A stretch of 36,270 nucleotides of DNA from Gammaproteobacteria bacterium (GCA_013288185.1 JABDCK010000014.1:1-36270), one strand, 5' to 3'; counted from the first letter of the stretch, positions 1 through 8,472 are shown. Program-made: numbers and translations. Notes: generated by a model not told the origin, from the sequence alone.

Positions 1-26
1 AGATCTTTATAAATCGTTGCTCTAAG

Positions 27-58
27 ACTGGATTGCTTCGCTTTGCTCGCAATGACGA
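27..58 (+). repeat. Half-copy of a palindromic dispersed repeat
   Basis: This 32-bp stretch reads ACTGGATTGCTTCGC followed by TTTGCTCGCAATGACGA. It matches, with two differences in the centre, the right arm of the inverted repeat at 28884-28964 inside ctaA. Two copies 28 kb apart show that the motif is dispersed. Only one arm is present here. Similar 'gattgcttcgct..gcaatgacg' palindromes are familiar from Rickettsiales and Legionellales intergenic regions (recalled, not checked). Confidence 0.7.
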
Positions 59-119
59 AACTCCTAATTTTAAAGTAGAACGGGTATATAAAGAGTTTTT
101 TTCCCTTGAAATTTTCCAG

Positions 120-175
120 TCGCGAAGCGACAAAATGCAATCTCCCTTTGTAAAAGGGAGACGGCGCAAAGCGCC
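120..175. repeat. Cluster of three short hairpins, likely a repeat remnant
   Basis: Three perfect stem-loops follow one another: TCGC-gaa-GCGA (120-130), CTCCCTTT-gta-AAAGGGAG (142-160) and GGCGC-aaa-GCGCC (163-175). They lie just downstream of the stop codon of the minus-strand transporter gene, whose transcript would run into them. No clean U-tract follows any stem on that strand, so they look more like a dispersed structured repeat than a standard intrinsic terminator. They could still act as mRNA 3'-end stabilisers. Confidence 0.5.
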
Positions 176-209
176 AAGAGTGATTTTATCTAAAAAGAAA
201 AATGAAGCG

Positions 210-1451
210 CTAATTAAATATGCTGCGCTTACTCCAGGCAAAGAGCGCGGCTAATAAAATTCCCACCGCTATGGCAGCTACCATATCCACACATACCGTT
301 AACAAAAAACAGGTGAGCAATATGAACCTATCCGTAATAGATGCATGAAGTCCCTCTCTAAATTGTTGCCAATGTGACATATGATAAGCGGTTAACACCA
401 GCACTGCGGCTAATGCAGACATAGGAATATAATTAATGAGTGGTGCCAATAATAAAATGTAAAGCAGAATAAAGACACCATGCAATATAGCAGCAAGTGG
501 AGATTTAGCGCCACTTTGAATATTGGTTGCGGTGCGAGCAATTGCAGCGGTGGCCGGGATCCCGGTGGTTAATCCACAAAGCACATTCGCAATCCCAATG
601 CCACTGAGTTCTGCATTAGAATGATGCGCGGTTCCTGTCATTTTATCTGCAAGCTTGGCGGATAATAAAGATTCTAATGCGGCAAGCATTGCAATCGTGA
701 AAGCGGGAAATAGAAAAGCGCTGAATTCTTCAAGTGTTGGCAATAATGGCATTTGCAAGCGTGGTGCACTATGTGGAATGCCGCCGCTAAACTCACTGCC
801 AATAGTATGAATGGGATAACCCCATTGTGAAAGTGCAACCCCGATTAATGTGCCGCCTAAAACGCCTAATAAAGGCGAGGGAATAAATTTAAAAAAGCGC
901 TTTGCGCTTAACATAAAAAATAAAGTCATTATGCCAATAAAGGTGGTAGGTAGGTTAATGTCTGTAAAATGCATACTAAGGTAAGGCACTTTAGGTAAAC
1001 CCATAAAATCTTTAAGCGAAATACTGGCCAGTACCAAAGCAATACCGCTGGTAAATCCAATAATAACGGGATTGGGGATATAATGAATGAAGCGGCCAAA
1101 TTTCAGGATACTGAAAAGGATGAGCAGACAGCCCGCTAAAATTTGACACCAAATCAGCCCTTGCAGCCCAAAATCTGTCACGATGGGGATTAAAATTACT
1201 ACAAATGCAGCAGTGGGGCCGCTGACTTGAAATAGGGAGCCGCCAAATAATGCCGCGGCAATACCCGCAACAATAGCCGTATAAATGCCATGTTGCGGCG
1301 GTAAACCAATGGCAATAGCCAAAGCCATAGAAAGTGGCAGGGCGATAAGTGAAACTACAAATGCAGCTAAAATATCTGCTTTTAAATCACTTAAGCGATA
1401 TCCGGCTTTTAATGTTTGGCGTAAAGCCCAGCTCAGAGGAATCATATACAT
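210..1451 (-). CDS. SulP-family inorganic anion transporter lacking the STAS domain
   Basis: A 413-aa, highly hydrophobic protein with SulP hallmarks. It has an N-terminal region leading to 'LPPQHGIYTAIVAG' and 'VSGPTAAFVV' (about residues 50-85), a GFTSGIA segment, and an AALESLLSAKLAD segment in the second half. SulP proteins exchange or import sulfate, bicarbonate or other anions across the inner membrane; the substrate here cannot be told. Most family members are about 500-560 aa with a cytoplasmic C-terminal STAS domain. This one stops directly after the last membrane helix. Reading past the stop in frame gives no STAS-like sequence, only repeat DNA, so the loss is real. Its ATG directly abuts the TAA of rlmI, which suggests translational coupling. 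Confidence 0.85.
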   Translation of the reverse strand: MYMIPLSWALRQTLKAGYRLSDLKADILAAFVVSLIALPLSMALAIAIGLPPQHGIYTAIVAGIAAALFGGSLFQVSGPTAAFVVILIPIVTDFGLQGLIWCQILAGCLLILFSILKFGRFIHYIPNPVIIGFTSGIALVLASISLKDFMGLPKVPYLSMHFTDINLPTTFIGIMTLFFMLSAKRFFKFIPSPLLGVLGGTLIGVALSQWGYPIHTIGSEFSGGIPHSAPRLQMPLLPTLEEFSAFLFPAFTIAMLAALESLLSAKLADKMTGTAHHSNAELSGIGIANVLCGLTTGIPATAAIARTATNIQSGAKSPLAAILHGVFILLYILLLAPLINYIPMSALAAVLVLTAYHMSHWQQFREGLHASITDRFILLTCFLLTVCVDMVAAIAVGILLAALFAWSKRSIFN

Positions 1452-2627
1452 TTATTCTAGCGTATAAGCCAGCGCTTTCAAGTAGTAATTTTCCGGTATT
1501 AAAGGATGCATGGGATGATCTTTATCAGCGCCCGCTTTACGAATAAAAGTGGCGGTGCGTCCCGCTTTAGCAATACCGCTTTCTACCGCTTGGCGAAAGT
1601 CTGTCATGGAGGCATGATGCGAGCAAGACGCCATAAAAAATAAGCCACCGGGTGCGACGACTTGGCTTGCAAGCTTAGCAAGCTTTTGATATCCGCGTAA
1701 TCCTTGTCCTTTCTGTAGGGCTTGTTTAACAAAAGCGGGCGGATCGGCAATTACAATATCGAAAGATTGCCCTTCATTAATAAGCGTTGGCAATAAATCA
1801 AACACATTTGCTTTTACAAAAGTACAAAGGGATTCTAGTTTATTCGCTTTTGCAGCTAAAGTGGCTAATGCTAAAGCACTTGCTGAACCATCCACTAAAG
1901 TCACGCGCGTTGCGCCTTGGGAAGCAGCAGCAATACCAAAGCCACCGCTATACGTATAAAGATCAAGTACGGTTTTGCCCGCTGCTTGTAAAGAAAGCCA
2001 ATGGCGGTTACTGCGTTGATCATAGAACCAGCCAGTTTTCTGCCCCTGCGTAGGGTCTGCAAAAAAAGTAATGCCCTGTTGTTCAATAGCAACGTGTGCA
2101 TCCAGCGCACCTAGTGGTGCGGTAATGGTTAAGGGCAGCCCTTCTTTTTCTCGCAAGGGCGTATCATCTCTACATATTACGCGGCTGGGTGATAACAATG
2201 TTTGCAGTGCAGCGAGCCAGAAGGGTTTTAATTGTTCCATGCCGGCGGTATTGGTTTGGCAAACCAAGGTGTCACCAAATCTATCAATAATCAGCCCGGG
2301 TAAACCATCGCCTTCTGCATGTACCAAGCGATAAAATGGCGCCTCGAAGCGGCGCTCACGCGCAGCCAGTGCTTTTTTGAAAAGATTAAGAAAAAAATCT
2401 TCATTAATAGGGGTCTTGTGATCTAACGTTAATATGCGACCGGCAAGCTTAGTTAACGGATTATAATAGCCAATCGCAAAAGGGCGTTTTTTTTCATCTA
2501 CAAAATAAACACATTCACCTGGCGTGACAGGCGGTAATTTGGAGCCCTGAATGGCGTGCTTGTACACCCAAGGATACCCTTTCTTCAGCCGGGCAACCTC
2601 TGATGCTTTAATGGGGATAGTATGCAT
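1452..2627 (-). CDS. rlmI: 23S rRNA (cytosine-1962-C5)-methyltransferase RlmI-type
   Basis: A 391-aa class I SAM-dependent methyltransferase. An N-terminal PUA-like domain (residues ~1-80, 'KKGYPWVYKHAI') is followed by the RlmI/RlmK-type linker 'FYDQRSNR'. Next come the SAM-binding motif 'VLDLYTYSGGFGIAAA', the acidic motif 'VTLVDGS', 'DIVIADPPAF' (motif IV), and 'FFMASCSHH', which carries the likely catalytic cysteine. The family methylates C1962 of 23S rRNA in E. coli; the exact position is inferred here. The gene lies 39 bp downstream of the small membrane protein gene and directly abuts the transporter gene, so the three probably form one operon. No ordinary Shine-Dalgarno sits next to the ATG. 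Instead a hairpin (2628-2656) fills the leader. Confidence 0.9.
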   Translation of the reverse strand: MHTIPIKASEVARLKKGYPWVYKHAIQGSKLPPVTPGECVYFVDEKKRPFAIGYYNPLTKLAGRILTLDHKTPINEDFFLNLFKKALAARERRFEAPFYRLVHAEGDGLPGLIIDRFGDTLVCQTNTAGMEQLKPFWLAALQTLLSPSRVICRDDTPLREKEGLPLTITAPLGALDAHVAIEQQGITFFADPTQGQKTGWFYDQRSNRHWLSLQAAGKTVLDLYTYSGGFGIAAASQGATRVTLVDGSASALALATLAAKANKLESLCTFVKANVFDLLPTLINEGQSFDIVIADPPAFVKQALQKGQGLRGYQKLAKLASQVVAPGGLFFMASCSHHASMTDFRQAVESGIAKAGRTATFIRKAGADKDHPMHPLIPENYYLKALAYTLE

Positions 2628-2656
2628 GGGGGCAATTTTAGTCCTGCATTGCCCCC
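2628..2656 (-). promoter_or_regulatory. Hairpin abutting the rlmI start codon
   Basis: On the minus strand the leader contains GGGGGCAA, a 13-nt loop and TTGCCCCC, and the ATG follows at once. The stem is perfect over 8 bp. The only Shine-Dalgarno-like sequence, AGGA, lies in the loop. The structure could control rlmI translation or bring the loop AGGA closer to the ATG. That role is inferred; only the inverted repeat is seen. Confidence 0.45.
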
Positions 2657-2666
2657 CAAGTAAAGT

Positions 2667-3077
2667 TTAATTGGCAGGCGTTGAGCCTGTTGTTGTACTT
2701 TTTTGATCAGTGGTCGTTGTTGTACTGGTTTTAGTTTGCGCTTCTTTCGCTTTTTCACATTCATCTGCTTTAAGTTGCAGTGCTTGTGATTGATGCATAC
2801 ATTCTTCAAATTTGGGTGAAAGTTCTTCATAATTTTTGCGTGACAGTTTTAGCTGTTCAGCAAGAACGTCATATTTTTTCTGAAAGTCCTTAAATAAATC
2901 ATCTGCCTTGGTTTGCTTTTCTTTAAGGCTTTCATAAGCCTTTTCGCTTTTAGCAAGCTGCCTATACGCACTAATAGAAAGGATATAGCCGCTCAGCGTA
3001 ATGAGCACAATAACCCCTAGCATAATAAGCCAAGCCCTTTTGGAAAGTGGTGGTGGCGTGAAGTTACTCTCATTCAT
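2667..3077 (-). CDS. Small single-pass membrane protein with coiled coil and Thr-rich tail
   Basis: A 136-aa protein I do not recognise. Residues ~13-35 (AWLIMLGVIVLITLSGYIL) form one membrane helix after a short, probably cytoplasmic, N-terminus. Residues ~38-110 are charged and heptad-like (coiled coil), with two cysteines (C93, C107). The last ~25 residues are a low-complexity Thr/Ser/Lys tail. The start is supported by a strong AAGGAGGG Shine-Dalgarno. The gene is the first in the probable operon with rlmI and the transporter. It could be an envelope-spanning or scaffold protein, but no function can be assigned. Confidence 0.7.
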   Translation of the reverse strand: MNESNFTPPPLSKRAWLIMLGVIVLITLSGYILSISAYRQLAKSEKAYESLKEKQTKADDLFKDFQKKYDVLAEQLKLSRKNYEELSPKFEECMHQSQALQLKADECEKAKEAQTKTSTTTTTDQKSTTTGSTPAN

Positions 3078-3173
3078 AATAATTTCCCTCCTTACCTCCT
3101 ATCGGCTGTTTTAAGGTTTCTCTTGAGTCACTGATCTTTAGTATACTGAACACAGAAATCAGGGAAATATTTG

Positions 3174-3202
3174 TTTACTTTCTAACATAAAATAAGTACA
3201 AT
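3174..3202 (+). promoter_or_regulatory. Candidate sigma70 promoter for the desaturase gene
   Basis: TTTACT (3174-3179, 4/6 to the -35 consensus), a 17-bp spacer, then TACAAT (3197-3202, 5/6 to the -10). Transcription would start near 3209, about 30 nt before the desaturase ATG. An AAAGGAG Shine-Dalgarno lies at 3221-3227. This is motif reading only. Confidence 0.45.
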
Positions 3203-3238
3203 GTTGCACTTATTGAGATAAAAGGAGTCACTAAAATT

Positions 3239-4372
3239 ATGTTTTATGGCTTATGCGACTTGCCATGGTGGGGATACCCCCTGGTTGTATTGGGAATGAC
3301 CCAAGTGACTATTGCCGCAGTCACCATTTATTTACATCGGCATTCTGCACATCGTGCACTTACACTCCACCCCATGGTCTGTCATTTTTTTCGCTTCTGG
3401 TTATGGATGACAACGGGGATGGAAACCAAAAAATGGACCGCCATTCATCGTAAGCATCATGCAAAATGTGAAACTGCAGAAGATCCGCATAGCCCACAAG
3501 TTTTGGGCTTGCCCTTAGTATTATGGCAAGGGCCAGAACTCTATCGTCATGAAGCACTCAATGATGAAACGATGGAGCGTTATGGTCAAGGAACGCCAGA
3601 AGATTGGTTAGAAAAGAATATTTATCAGCATAGCCGCTGGGGCATTTTATTGATGATAACCATTGATGTGGTGTTATTTGGTGTTCCAGGCTTGGTGATA
3701 TGGGCAACCCAGATGATGTGGATCCCATTTTTTGCAGCCGGCGTTGTGAATGGTATTGGCCATTATTGGGGTTATCGTAACTTTGAATGTCCTGATCAAG
3801 CACGTAACATTAGCCCCTGGGGAATTTTTATTGGGGGCGAAGAGTTACATAACAATCATCATACCTACCCCACTTCTGCCAAATTGTCTGTAAAATGGTG
3901 GGAAATTGATATGGGTTGGGTTTATATCCGTACCTTAGAATTATTGGGATTAGCCAAAGCAAAGCGCACCGCCCCTAAACCGCATGTCATACCAGGCAAA
4001 ACCCAGATTGATATTGAAACATTGAAAGCTATTATTCTTAACCGTTTTCAAATTATGGCGCATTACACTAAAAAAGTCATTTTGCCATTAAATACGGATA
4101 AGCAAGTGAAACCTTTATTAGTGCGAGAACCTTCTTTATTAGACGCTGGTGCAAAACAACGTTTGAGCGCTTTTTTGGCAGGACATAAAGCTTTACAAGA
4201 AGCATATCAATTTAAAGAGCGCTTGCAGGTTTTATGGACGCAAAGTTCATTAAAAGAAAGTGACTTACTGGAAGCTTTACATAAATGGTGCCAAGAAGCG
4301 GAAGCGACCGGCAACAAGATGCTAAAGGAATTTGCCGCTTATCTGAAAAGTTTTACGCTTAAAACAGCGTAA
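3239..4372 (+). CDS. DesA-like membrane fatty acid (acyl) desaturase
   Basis: A 377-aa member of the membrane di-iron desaturase family, which introduces a cis double bond into acyl chains at the inner membrane. All three histidine boxes are present: HRHSAH (residues 33-38), HRKHH (70-74) and HNNHH (204-208). Hydrophobic helices flank them (~14-30, ~136-172). After the third box, about 130 residues form a helical C-terminal region ('LLEALHKWCQEAEATG'), which I recall from gammaproteobacterial DesA proteins. The gene is monocistronic, with its own candidate promoter and a strong terminator 12 bp after the stop. Likely role: membrane-fluidity adjustment. The electron donor is not encoded nearby. 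Confidence 0.9.
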   Translation: MFYGLCDLPWWGYPLVVLGMTQVTIAAVTIYLHRHSAHRALTLHPMVCHFFRFWLWMTTGMETKKWTAIHRKHHAKCETAEDPHSPQVLGLPLVLWQGPELYRHEALNDETMERYGQGTPEDWLEKNIYQHSRWGILLMITIDVVLFGVPGLVIWATQMMWIPFFAAGVVNGIGHYWGYRNFECPDQARNISPWGIFIGGEELHNNHHTYPTSAKLSVKWWEIDMGWVYIRTLELLGLAKAKRTAPKPHVIPGKTQIDIETLKAIILNRFQIMAHYTKKVILPLNTDKQVKPLLVREPSLLDAGAKQRLSAFLAGHKALQEAYQFKERLQVLWTQSSLKESDLLEALHKWCQEAEATGNKMLKEFAAYLKSFTLKTA

Positions 4373-4383
4373 ACCACACTCCG

Positions 4384-4412
4384 GGGGTGAGTGCATATTC
4401 ACCCCTTTTTTT
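4384..4412 (+). terminator. Rho-independent terminator after the desaturase gene
   Basis: GGGGTGA (4384-4390) and TCACCCC (4399-4405) form a perfect 7-bp stem with an 8-nt loop, followed by seven T residues (4406-4412). This is a textbook intrinsic terminator. Confidence 0.9.
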
Positions 4413-4490
4413 CCTTGCCATTGGAACTTATCGCGATTTTGCCTTGTCCTATGATTAAATTCCAGAAAAATAAAGTATTTTGGAGGCAAT

Positions 4491-6728
4491 ATGGCAAGTC
4501 AGGGACCAGAAAAAACTAAAAAACAATATATTGAAGAAGAGATCAAAACTTCAGGCCTTACATTTCATAATGATTTAATGGCAATGCGTGAATTTTTAGT
4601 AGCATGGGAGAAAGTGCCGAATATATCAAAGGAAGCAAAGGCGCTCATACCGATTGCTTTGCAGAGCATTAGAACGTTAATAAAAAAGCATAATGATTTT
4701 CTAGATAAGAATCTTAGACATACGCCTATAAAATTTTCAATTGATCCCAACGATCCAAATAATATCCATAAATTGTTTGCGGATTATGCGGATGCCTCAG
4801 CAAATTTTATATTGTTACAATCAGAGATTACTGAAATATTAAAGGCGGAACAACAAAGATTAGGTTCAAAATTTACATTGCCTGCCAAGTTTACCCAAGA
4901 ACATGGCAAGATGAATTTTGAATCTTTTCTTTTGAAGGTAGTGCAACGAGTTTCAAAATATCCGTTGTTTTGCAATGATCTTATTAAGGAAGAGAAAGAG
5001 CCTGAGAGCAAAAGTTATAAAGAGATAGAAGCGTTTAGACAAGTTGCACTAGATGCAGTAGGAAGAATTAATGCAGCAAAAGATATACCGCTACGTGTGA
5101 ATACCTTAATGGATAGACAAGATCAACATTTGGTAGGTAAAGTGATTGTTGAGCTTCCGGCAGAAGCTACCTTAGCGCAATTAAAAGATTATGCGCGGAA
5201 ATTAGCGTTTGTAGGGGTTCATTACATCGTGCGGGTAACCGTGGATTCTCCAGAAAAAATATTGCAACAGGTTAAAACAGCCTTTGAGGCAGGAGTGGCG
5301 CCGTTAGTCAATATCAAACAACAACAAATAATCAAAAAATGGTTTGCCACACACCCTGAAAAAAGAGAGGCATTACACATTGATACCTTTCTGACGCCTT
5401 CCACTACATGGGCGGCTACAGATTTGGCAAAAAAGATGGGTATTGAAGTGTTAACGACAAGAGTTACCAAAATACACAGTGTCAGTGAAGCATGGCCTGA
5501 AGAACGCAAAGAATCTGCCTCACCGGCAGCCTCTGCAGCAGATCCCATTGCGTTGGCGGGGTTACAGTATGATAAAGAAATGTCGGCGCTACTGCAGCGG
5601 TTAATAATAGCTCCGTCAAAATCCTTTACCCAGCAATCTAAGGTAGTGCAAGATGCTACCTTAAACAGTATTAAACAATTAATTGAAAAACACAGAGATT
5701 TTCACAAAGCGTTTGCCCAAGGTGGTTTTAACAAGGTTGCTAGAGCAAAGTTTATAGCACTGGCTGATGAAACGGCGCGATATGCATTATTATTAGATAC
5801 CATTAAAGCAGGAATTCCAGCAGAGATGGTGCAAAAACCACTGGAGAGATTACAATCTTATGCGAAGTATGTTGCGGATTTAAAACAACAGGGAGACCCT
5901 GCAAATAAGTTGACGGACTTGCAAGAATTTTCTGAGACGATTACCAGAGGTGTGCGGTATCTGCGCAGTATCCAACAGGAAAAGAATAATGTTTTTTTGC
6001 GTGTGCAAGAAGGGATTTACACCGTAATTGAGTTACCTTTCAGTCAAATCAATAAGGCAAAAAACATGCCAAGCACGGTTTTGAGCGTTACTAAAATTGC
6101 CGATGAAAAACCTGAACAAATAATGGAAAAAATAAAAGCGTCCTTTGCAGCGGGTGTTCCACCGGAGTTAACCTCCAAGCAAATTCGTGATGTGAAGCGT
6201 TGGGTTGAAAAAAATCCACAAGCAATGATGAAATTAGATGGCCGTATGCCTATTGCATTTGATAGGAGTCTGATTTTAGCGCAACATCTGGGTATTAGAA
6301 CTGAAATTACGCCAACTGCTAGGAAAATGCTTACTGAGGCGAACGAAAAGAAAGCGGAAAAAATATCTATTTATCCCTTGATGAAAAGAACGGGGCCTTT
6401 TGGACTCAGGCGTAGCGTGGATACAGGGAAAACTATGGAGTTTGCTATAAAATTAGCCGCGCTAGGCTATCAAGTTCGCTTGGTTCAAGGAACAGAAAAT
6501 TTAAACGATTTTGACGCGTTACAAGGCAAAGTGATGGCATTAACGCCAGTTGAGAAGCCAGCAATGGGGCCGAGATCTGATGTACAGGCAACCAAAGATG
6601 CCGCGCTTAGTGTAGGGGGTAAGGAAGTAATGGAAGATCTTAGCAAACCTCAGCGTAATAGAGATGCTGGCAGAAAGCTTCCGACATTGCCAATAGAAGA
6701 AAAGAATAAAAATAGACCAAAAAAGTGA
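4491..6728 (+). CDS. Putative effector with two tandem RhoGEF (Dbl-homology)-like units
   Basis: A 745-aa soluble protein. Residues ~11-196 follow the all-helical layout of the eukaryotic Dbl-homology (DH) domain. There is a CR1-like start (E17..F25..DL29) and a CR2-like 'SIRTLIKKHNDFL' (59-71). The hallmark CR3-like 'FLLKVVQRVSKYPLF' (146-160) corresponds to the family's L..P.QR..RY.LL. A ~65-aa module follows (~254-320, 'EAGVAP', 'KKWF.THP', 'LAKKMGIEV'). A diverged second unit repeats this order: 'IKQLIEKHRDFHKAF' (394-408), 'QKPLERLQSYAKYVADL' (448-464), then the module at ~541-606 ('AAGVPP', 'KRWVEKNP', 'LAQHLGIRT'). DH domains activate Rho GTPases, which bacteria lack, so delivery into a host cell is inferred. 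The tail is Lys/Arg-rich. GGAGG at 4482-4486 supports the start. No catalytic claim is made. Confidence 0.6.
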   Translation: MASQGPEKTKKQYIEEEIKTSGLTFHNDLMAMREFLVAWEKVPNISKEAKALIPIALQSIRTLIKKHNDFLDKNLRHTPIKFSIDPNDPNNIHKLFADYADASANFILLQSEITEILKAEQQRLGSKFTLPAKFTQEHGKMNFESFLLKVVQRVSKYPLFCNDLIKEEKEPESKSYKEIEAFRQVALDAVGRINAAKDIPLRVNTLMDRQDQHLVGKVIVELPAEATLAQLKDYARKLAFVGVHYIVRVTVDSPEKILQQVKTAFEAGVAPLVNIKQQQIIKKWFATHPEKREALHIDTFLTPSTTWAATDLAKKMGIEVLTTRVTKIHSVSEAWPEERKESASPAASAADPIALAGLQYDKEMSALLQRLIIAPSKSFTQQSKVVQDATLNSIKQLIEKHRDFHKAFAQGGFNKVARAKFIALADETARYALLLDTIKAGIPAEMVQKPLERLQSYAKYVADLKQQGDPANKLTDLQEFSETITRGVRYLRSIQQEKNNVFLRVQEGIYTVIELPFSQINKAKNMPSTVLSVTKIADEKPEQIMEKIKASFAAGVPPELTSKQIRDVKRWVEKNPQAMMKLDGRMPIAFDRSLILAQHLGIRTEITPTARKMLTEANEKKAEKISIYPLMKRTGPFGLRRSVDTGKTMEFAIKLAALGYQVRLVQGTENLNDFDALQGKVMALTPVEKPAMGPRSDVQATKDAALSVGGKEVMEDLSKPQRNRDAGRKLPTLPIEEKNKNRPKK

Positions 6729-6756
6729 ACTGAGAGAATTCTCACTTCACTTTTTC
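6718..6756. terminator. Bidirectional terminator shared by the RhoGEF-like gene and rpmG
   Basis: GTGAA (6725-6729) pairs with TTCAC (6746-6750) around the 10-bp palindrome GAGAATTCTC (6734-6743). An A-tract lies on the left and a T-tract on the right, so either strand reads a stem followed by U residues. The structure overlaps the last codons of both convergent genes, whose stop codons are only 13 bp apart. Confidence 0.7.
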
Positions 6757-6900
6757 TTCGTTGAATAACACATGTTTGCGCACATTAGGATCATAACCCT
6801 TAAAAGAAAGTTTCTCTTTGTTGCGCTTATTTTTTTTAGTGGTATAAAAATAACGGGATTCTGATGAACGCATTATAATTTTAATACTATCTGCAGCCAT
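6742..6900 (-). CDS. rpmG: 50S ribosomal protein L33
   Basis: A 52-aa basic protein starting MAADSIKIIMRSSESRYFY and continuing 'TTKKNKRNKEKLSFKGYDP', then 'RKHVLF'. This is the standard L33 pattern and length. The zinc-ribbon cysteines found in some L33 forms are absent, so this is the C- (zinc-independent) type. AGGAGA lies a few bases upstream of the ATG. The gene follows rpmB by 11 bp, the usual rpmBG operon order in gammaproteobacteria. Confidence 0.95.
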   Translation of the reverse strand: MAADSIKIIMRSSESRYFYTTKKNKRNKEKLSFKGYDPNVRKHVLFNEEKVK

Positions 6901-6911
6901 GAATATTTCTC

Positions 6912-7148
6912 CTAGACTTCAACGCCACGGGAAAGGATTTCTGCCAATACGACTTCAATACCTTTTTTATCAATGGTACGCATGCCGCGATTGGAGACAC
7001 GTAAACGCACAAATCGGCTTTGACTGGCTATCCAGAATCTCTTCCAATGAACGTTTACCTTAAAGGTGCGCTTGGTCTTTATATTACTATGCGATACATT
7101 ATTGCCGCGAGCTGTCCCACAACCCGTGACCATACACTCTCTTGACAT
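6912..7148 (-). CDS. rpmB: 50S ribosomal protein L28
   Basis: A 78-aa protein starting [20 protein letters not shown], with the family features '[16 protein letters not shown]' and '[18 protein letters not shown]'. I chose the internal ATG at 7148 rather than a longer in-frame start. It gives the family's normal length, matches the conserved MSR..Q/MVTG start, and has GGGGAGA 8 nt upstream. It lies upstream of rpmG and is probably expressed from the extended -10 promoter at 7186-7214. The CMVTGC spacing may retain a partial metal-binding pair. Confidence 0.95.
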   Translation of the reverse strand: MSRECMVTGCGTARGNNVSHSNIKTKRTFKVNVHWKRFWIASQSRFVRLRVSNRGMRTIDKKGIEVVLAEILSRGVEV

Positions 7149-7185
7149 GGTGGTCTCCCCAGTTCCTAATCTCGTTGAGCCAGAC

Positions 7186-7214
7186 TTTATACCAAATTCT
7201 AACAGATTGAGCAA
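7186..7214 (-). promoter_or_regulatory. Candidate extended -10 promoter for rpmBG
   Basis: On the minus strand TTGCTC (7214-7209) is followed, after 17 bp, by TATAAA (7191-7186), which is preceded by TGG. This makes an extended -10. The predicted start near 7179 leaves a leader of about 30 nt carrying the rpmB Shine-Dalgarno. This is motif reading only. Confidence 0.5.
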
Positions 7215-7254
7215 TGCAGACAAAGAAAGTGAAAGCATGTTATCTTACGAAGCT

Positions 7255-8472
7255 ATGAAACCAACGAAATGGCTGTTAGGGATCACCGGTGGTATCGCAG
7301 CCTATAAAACGCCGGAACTGGTGCGCCTCTTGACCAAGCAGGGTAAGCAAGTGCGTGTGGTGCTCTCAAAAGGTGGCAGTGCCTTTGTAGCTCCGCTTTC
7401 ACTGCAAGCCGTATCTGGACATCCGGTTTATAGTGAATTATTAGATACCGATTTTGAAGCAGCAATGGGCCATATTGAGTTAGCACGCTGGGCTGATGGA
7501 ATTTTAATTGCGCCCTTGAGTGCGAATCGCTTAGCGGCATTAGCTTTAGGAATGGCAGATGATTTACTTACAACACTCTGCTTAGCCACGAAAGCACCTA
7601 TTTGGGTAGCGCCAGCAATGAATCAGCAAATGTGGCACCATCCTGCCACCCAGCAGCATATTGCTACGCTTAAAGCGCGCAATATTCATATTTTAGGGCC
7701 CGCCTTCGGTGAGCAAGCCTGTAAAGAGGTGGGGCTGGGCCGCATGCTGGAACCGGAAGATATCGTCTCGCAGTTATTTGCTTATCCCAAACCCTTGCAA
7801 GGACGGAACATATTGATTACCGCAGGTCCTACCTGGGAAGCGATAGATCCCGTGCGATTTATCAGTAACCGCAGTTCCGGCAAAATGGGGTTTGCCTTAG
7901 CACAAGCGGCAACGCGTTTAGGTGCTAATGTTGTGTTAATTAGTGGTCCAGTGACGTTACCTACTCCTCAAGGTGTAAAACGCCTTGATGTAGTGAGTGC
8001 TAAAGAAATGTATGCTGCCGTTATGCAACAGGTAGAGAATATGGACGTATTTATTAGTGCCGCAGCGGTGGCTGATTTTTATGTAAAAGAGGCTGCAAGC
8101 CAAAAAATCAAAAAAGATATGCAGGCAGATTTTTGGCAGTTAACGCTTGCGCAAAATCCGGATATCTTGGCGCAAGTGGCAGCGCGGGAAAAGCGCCCCT
8201 TTTGTGTTGGTTTTGCGGCAGAGACGGAAAATATTCAAGCGAATGCAAAACAAAAATTACAACAAAAAAATGTAGATTTGATTGCCGTTAATGATGTCAG
8301 CCGTAAGGATATCGGGTTTGACGTGGACATGAATGCGTTAACCGTTTTTAGTCCAGAAGCAACCTATCATATCCCTAAAGATTCAAAATATCATGTTAGT
8401 TTAAAACTCTTGGAAATAATAAGTGAGCAGGTATGCAAAAAATACAATTACGAATCCTTGATAAACGTTTAG
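7255..8472 (+). CDS. coaBC: Bifunctional phosphopantothenoylcysteine decarboxylase/phosphopantothenate-cysteine ligase
   Basis: A 405-aa protein, about the same length as the E. coli enzyme. The N-terminal CoaC flavoprotein domain shows '[16 protein letters not shown]' (9-24), active-site H73 in '[10 protein letters not shown]', PAMN (120-123) and C156 in '[10 protein letters not shown]'. The CoaB half starts near 185, with '[20 protein letters not shown]' and 'KIKKD' (284-288). It makes 4'-phosphopantetheine from phosphopantothenate, CTP and cysteine. I start it at 7255 because upstream in-frame codons run antisense through rpmB. An ATG at 7237 is an alternative. The 3' end overlaps dut by 40 bp, the same gene order as in Pseudomonas. 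Confidence 0.95.
   Translation: MKPTKWLLGITGGIAAYKTPELVRLLTKQGKQVRVVLSKGGSAFVAPLSLQAVSGHPVYSELLDTDFEAAMGHIELARWADGILIAPLSANRLAALALGMADDLLTTLCLATKAPIWVAPAMNQQMWHHPATQQHIATLKARNIHILGPAFGEQACKEVGLGRMLEPEDIVSQLFAYPKPLQGRNILITAGPTWEAIDPVRFISNRSSGKMGFALAQAATRLGANVVLISGPVTLPTPQGVKRLDVVSAKEMYAAVMQQVENMDVFISAAAVADFYVKEAASQKIKKDMQADFWQLTLAQNPDILAQVAAREKRPFCVGFAAETENIQANAKQKLQQKNVDLIAVNDVSRKDIGFDVDMNALTVFSPEATYHIPKDSKYHVSLKLLEIISEQVCKKYNYESLINV

Noticed and set aside
33-254. 73-aa plus-strand open frame across the repeat cluster
   Set aside because: It only translates palindromic repeat DNA and runs antisense into the transporter gene; no ribosome site.
7066-7254. N-terminal extension of CoaBC by 63 residues
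   Set aside because: The extension lies antisense to rpmB and its promoter, and CoaBC normally starts just before the [10 protein letters not shown] motif.
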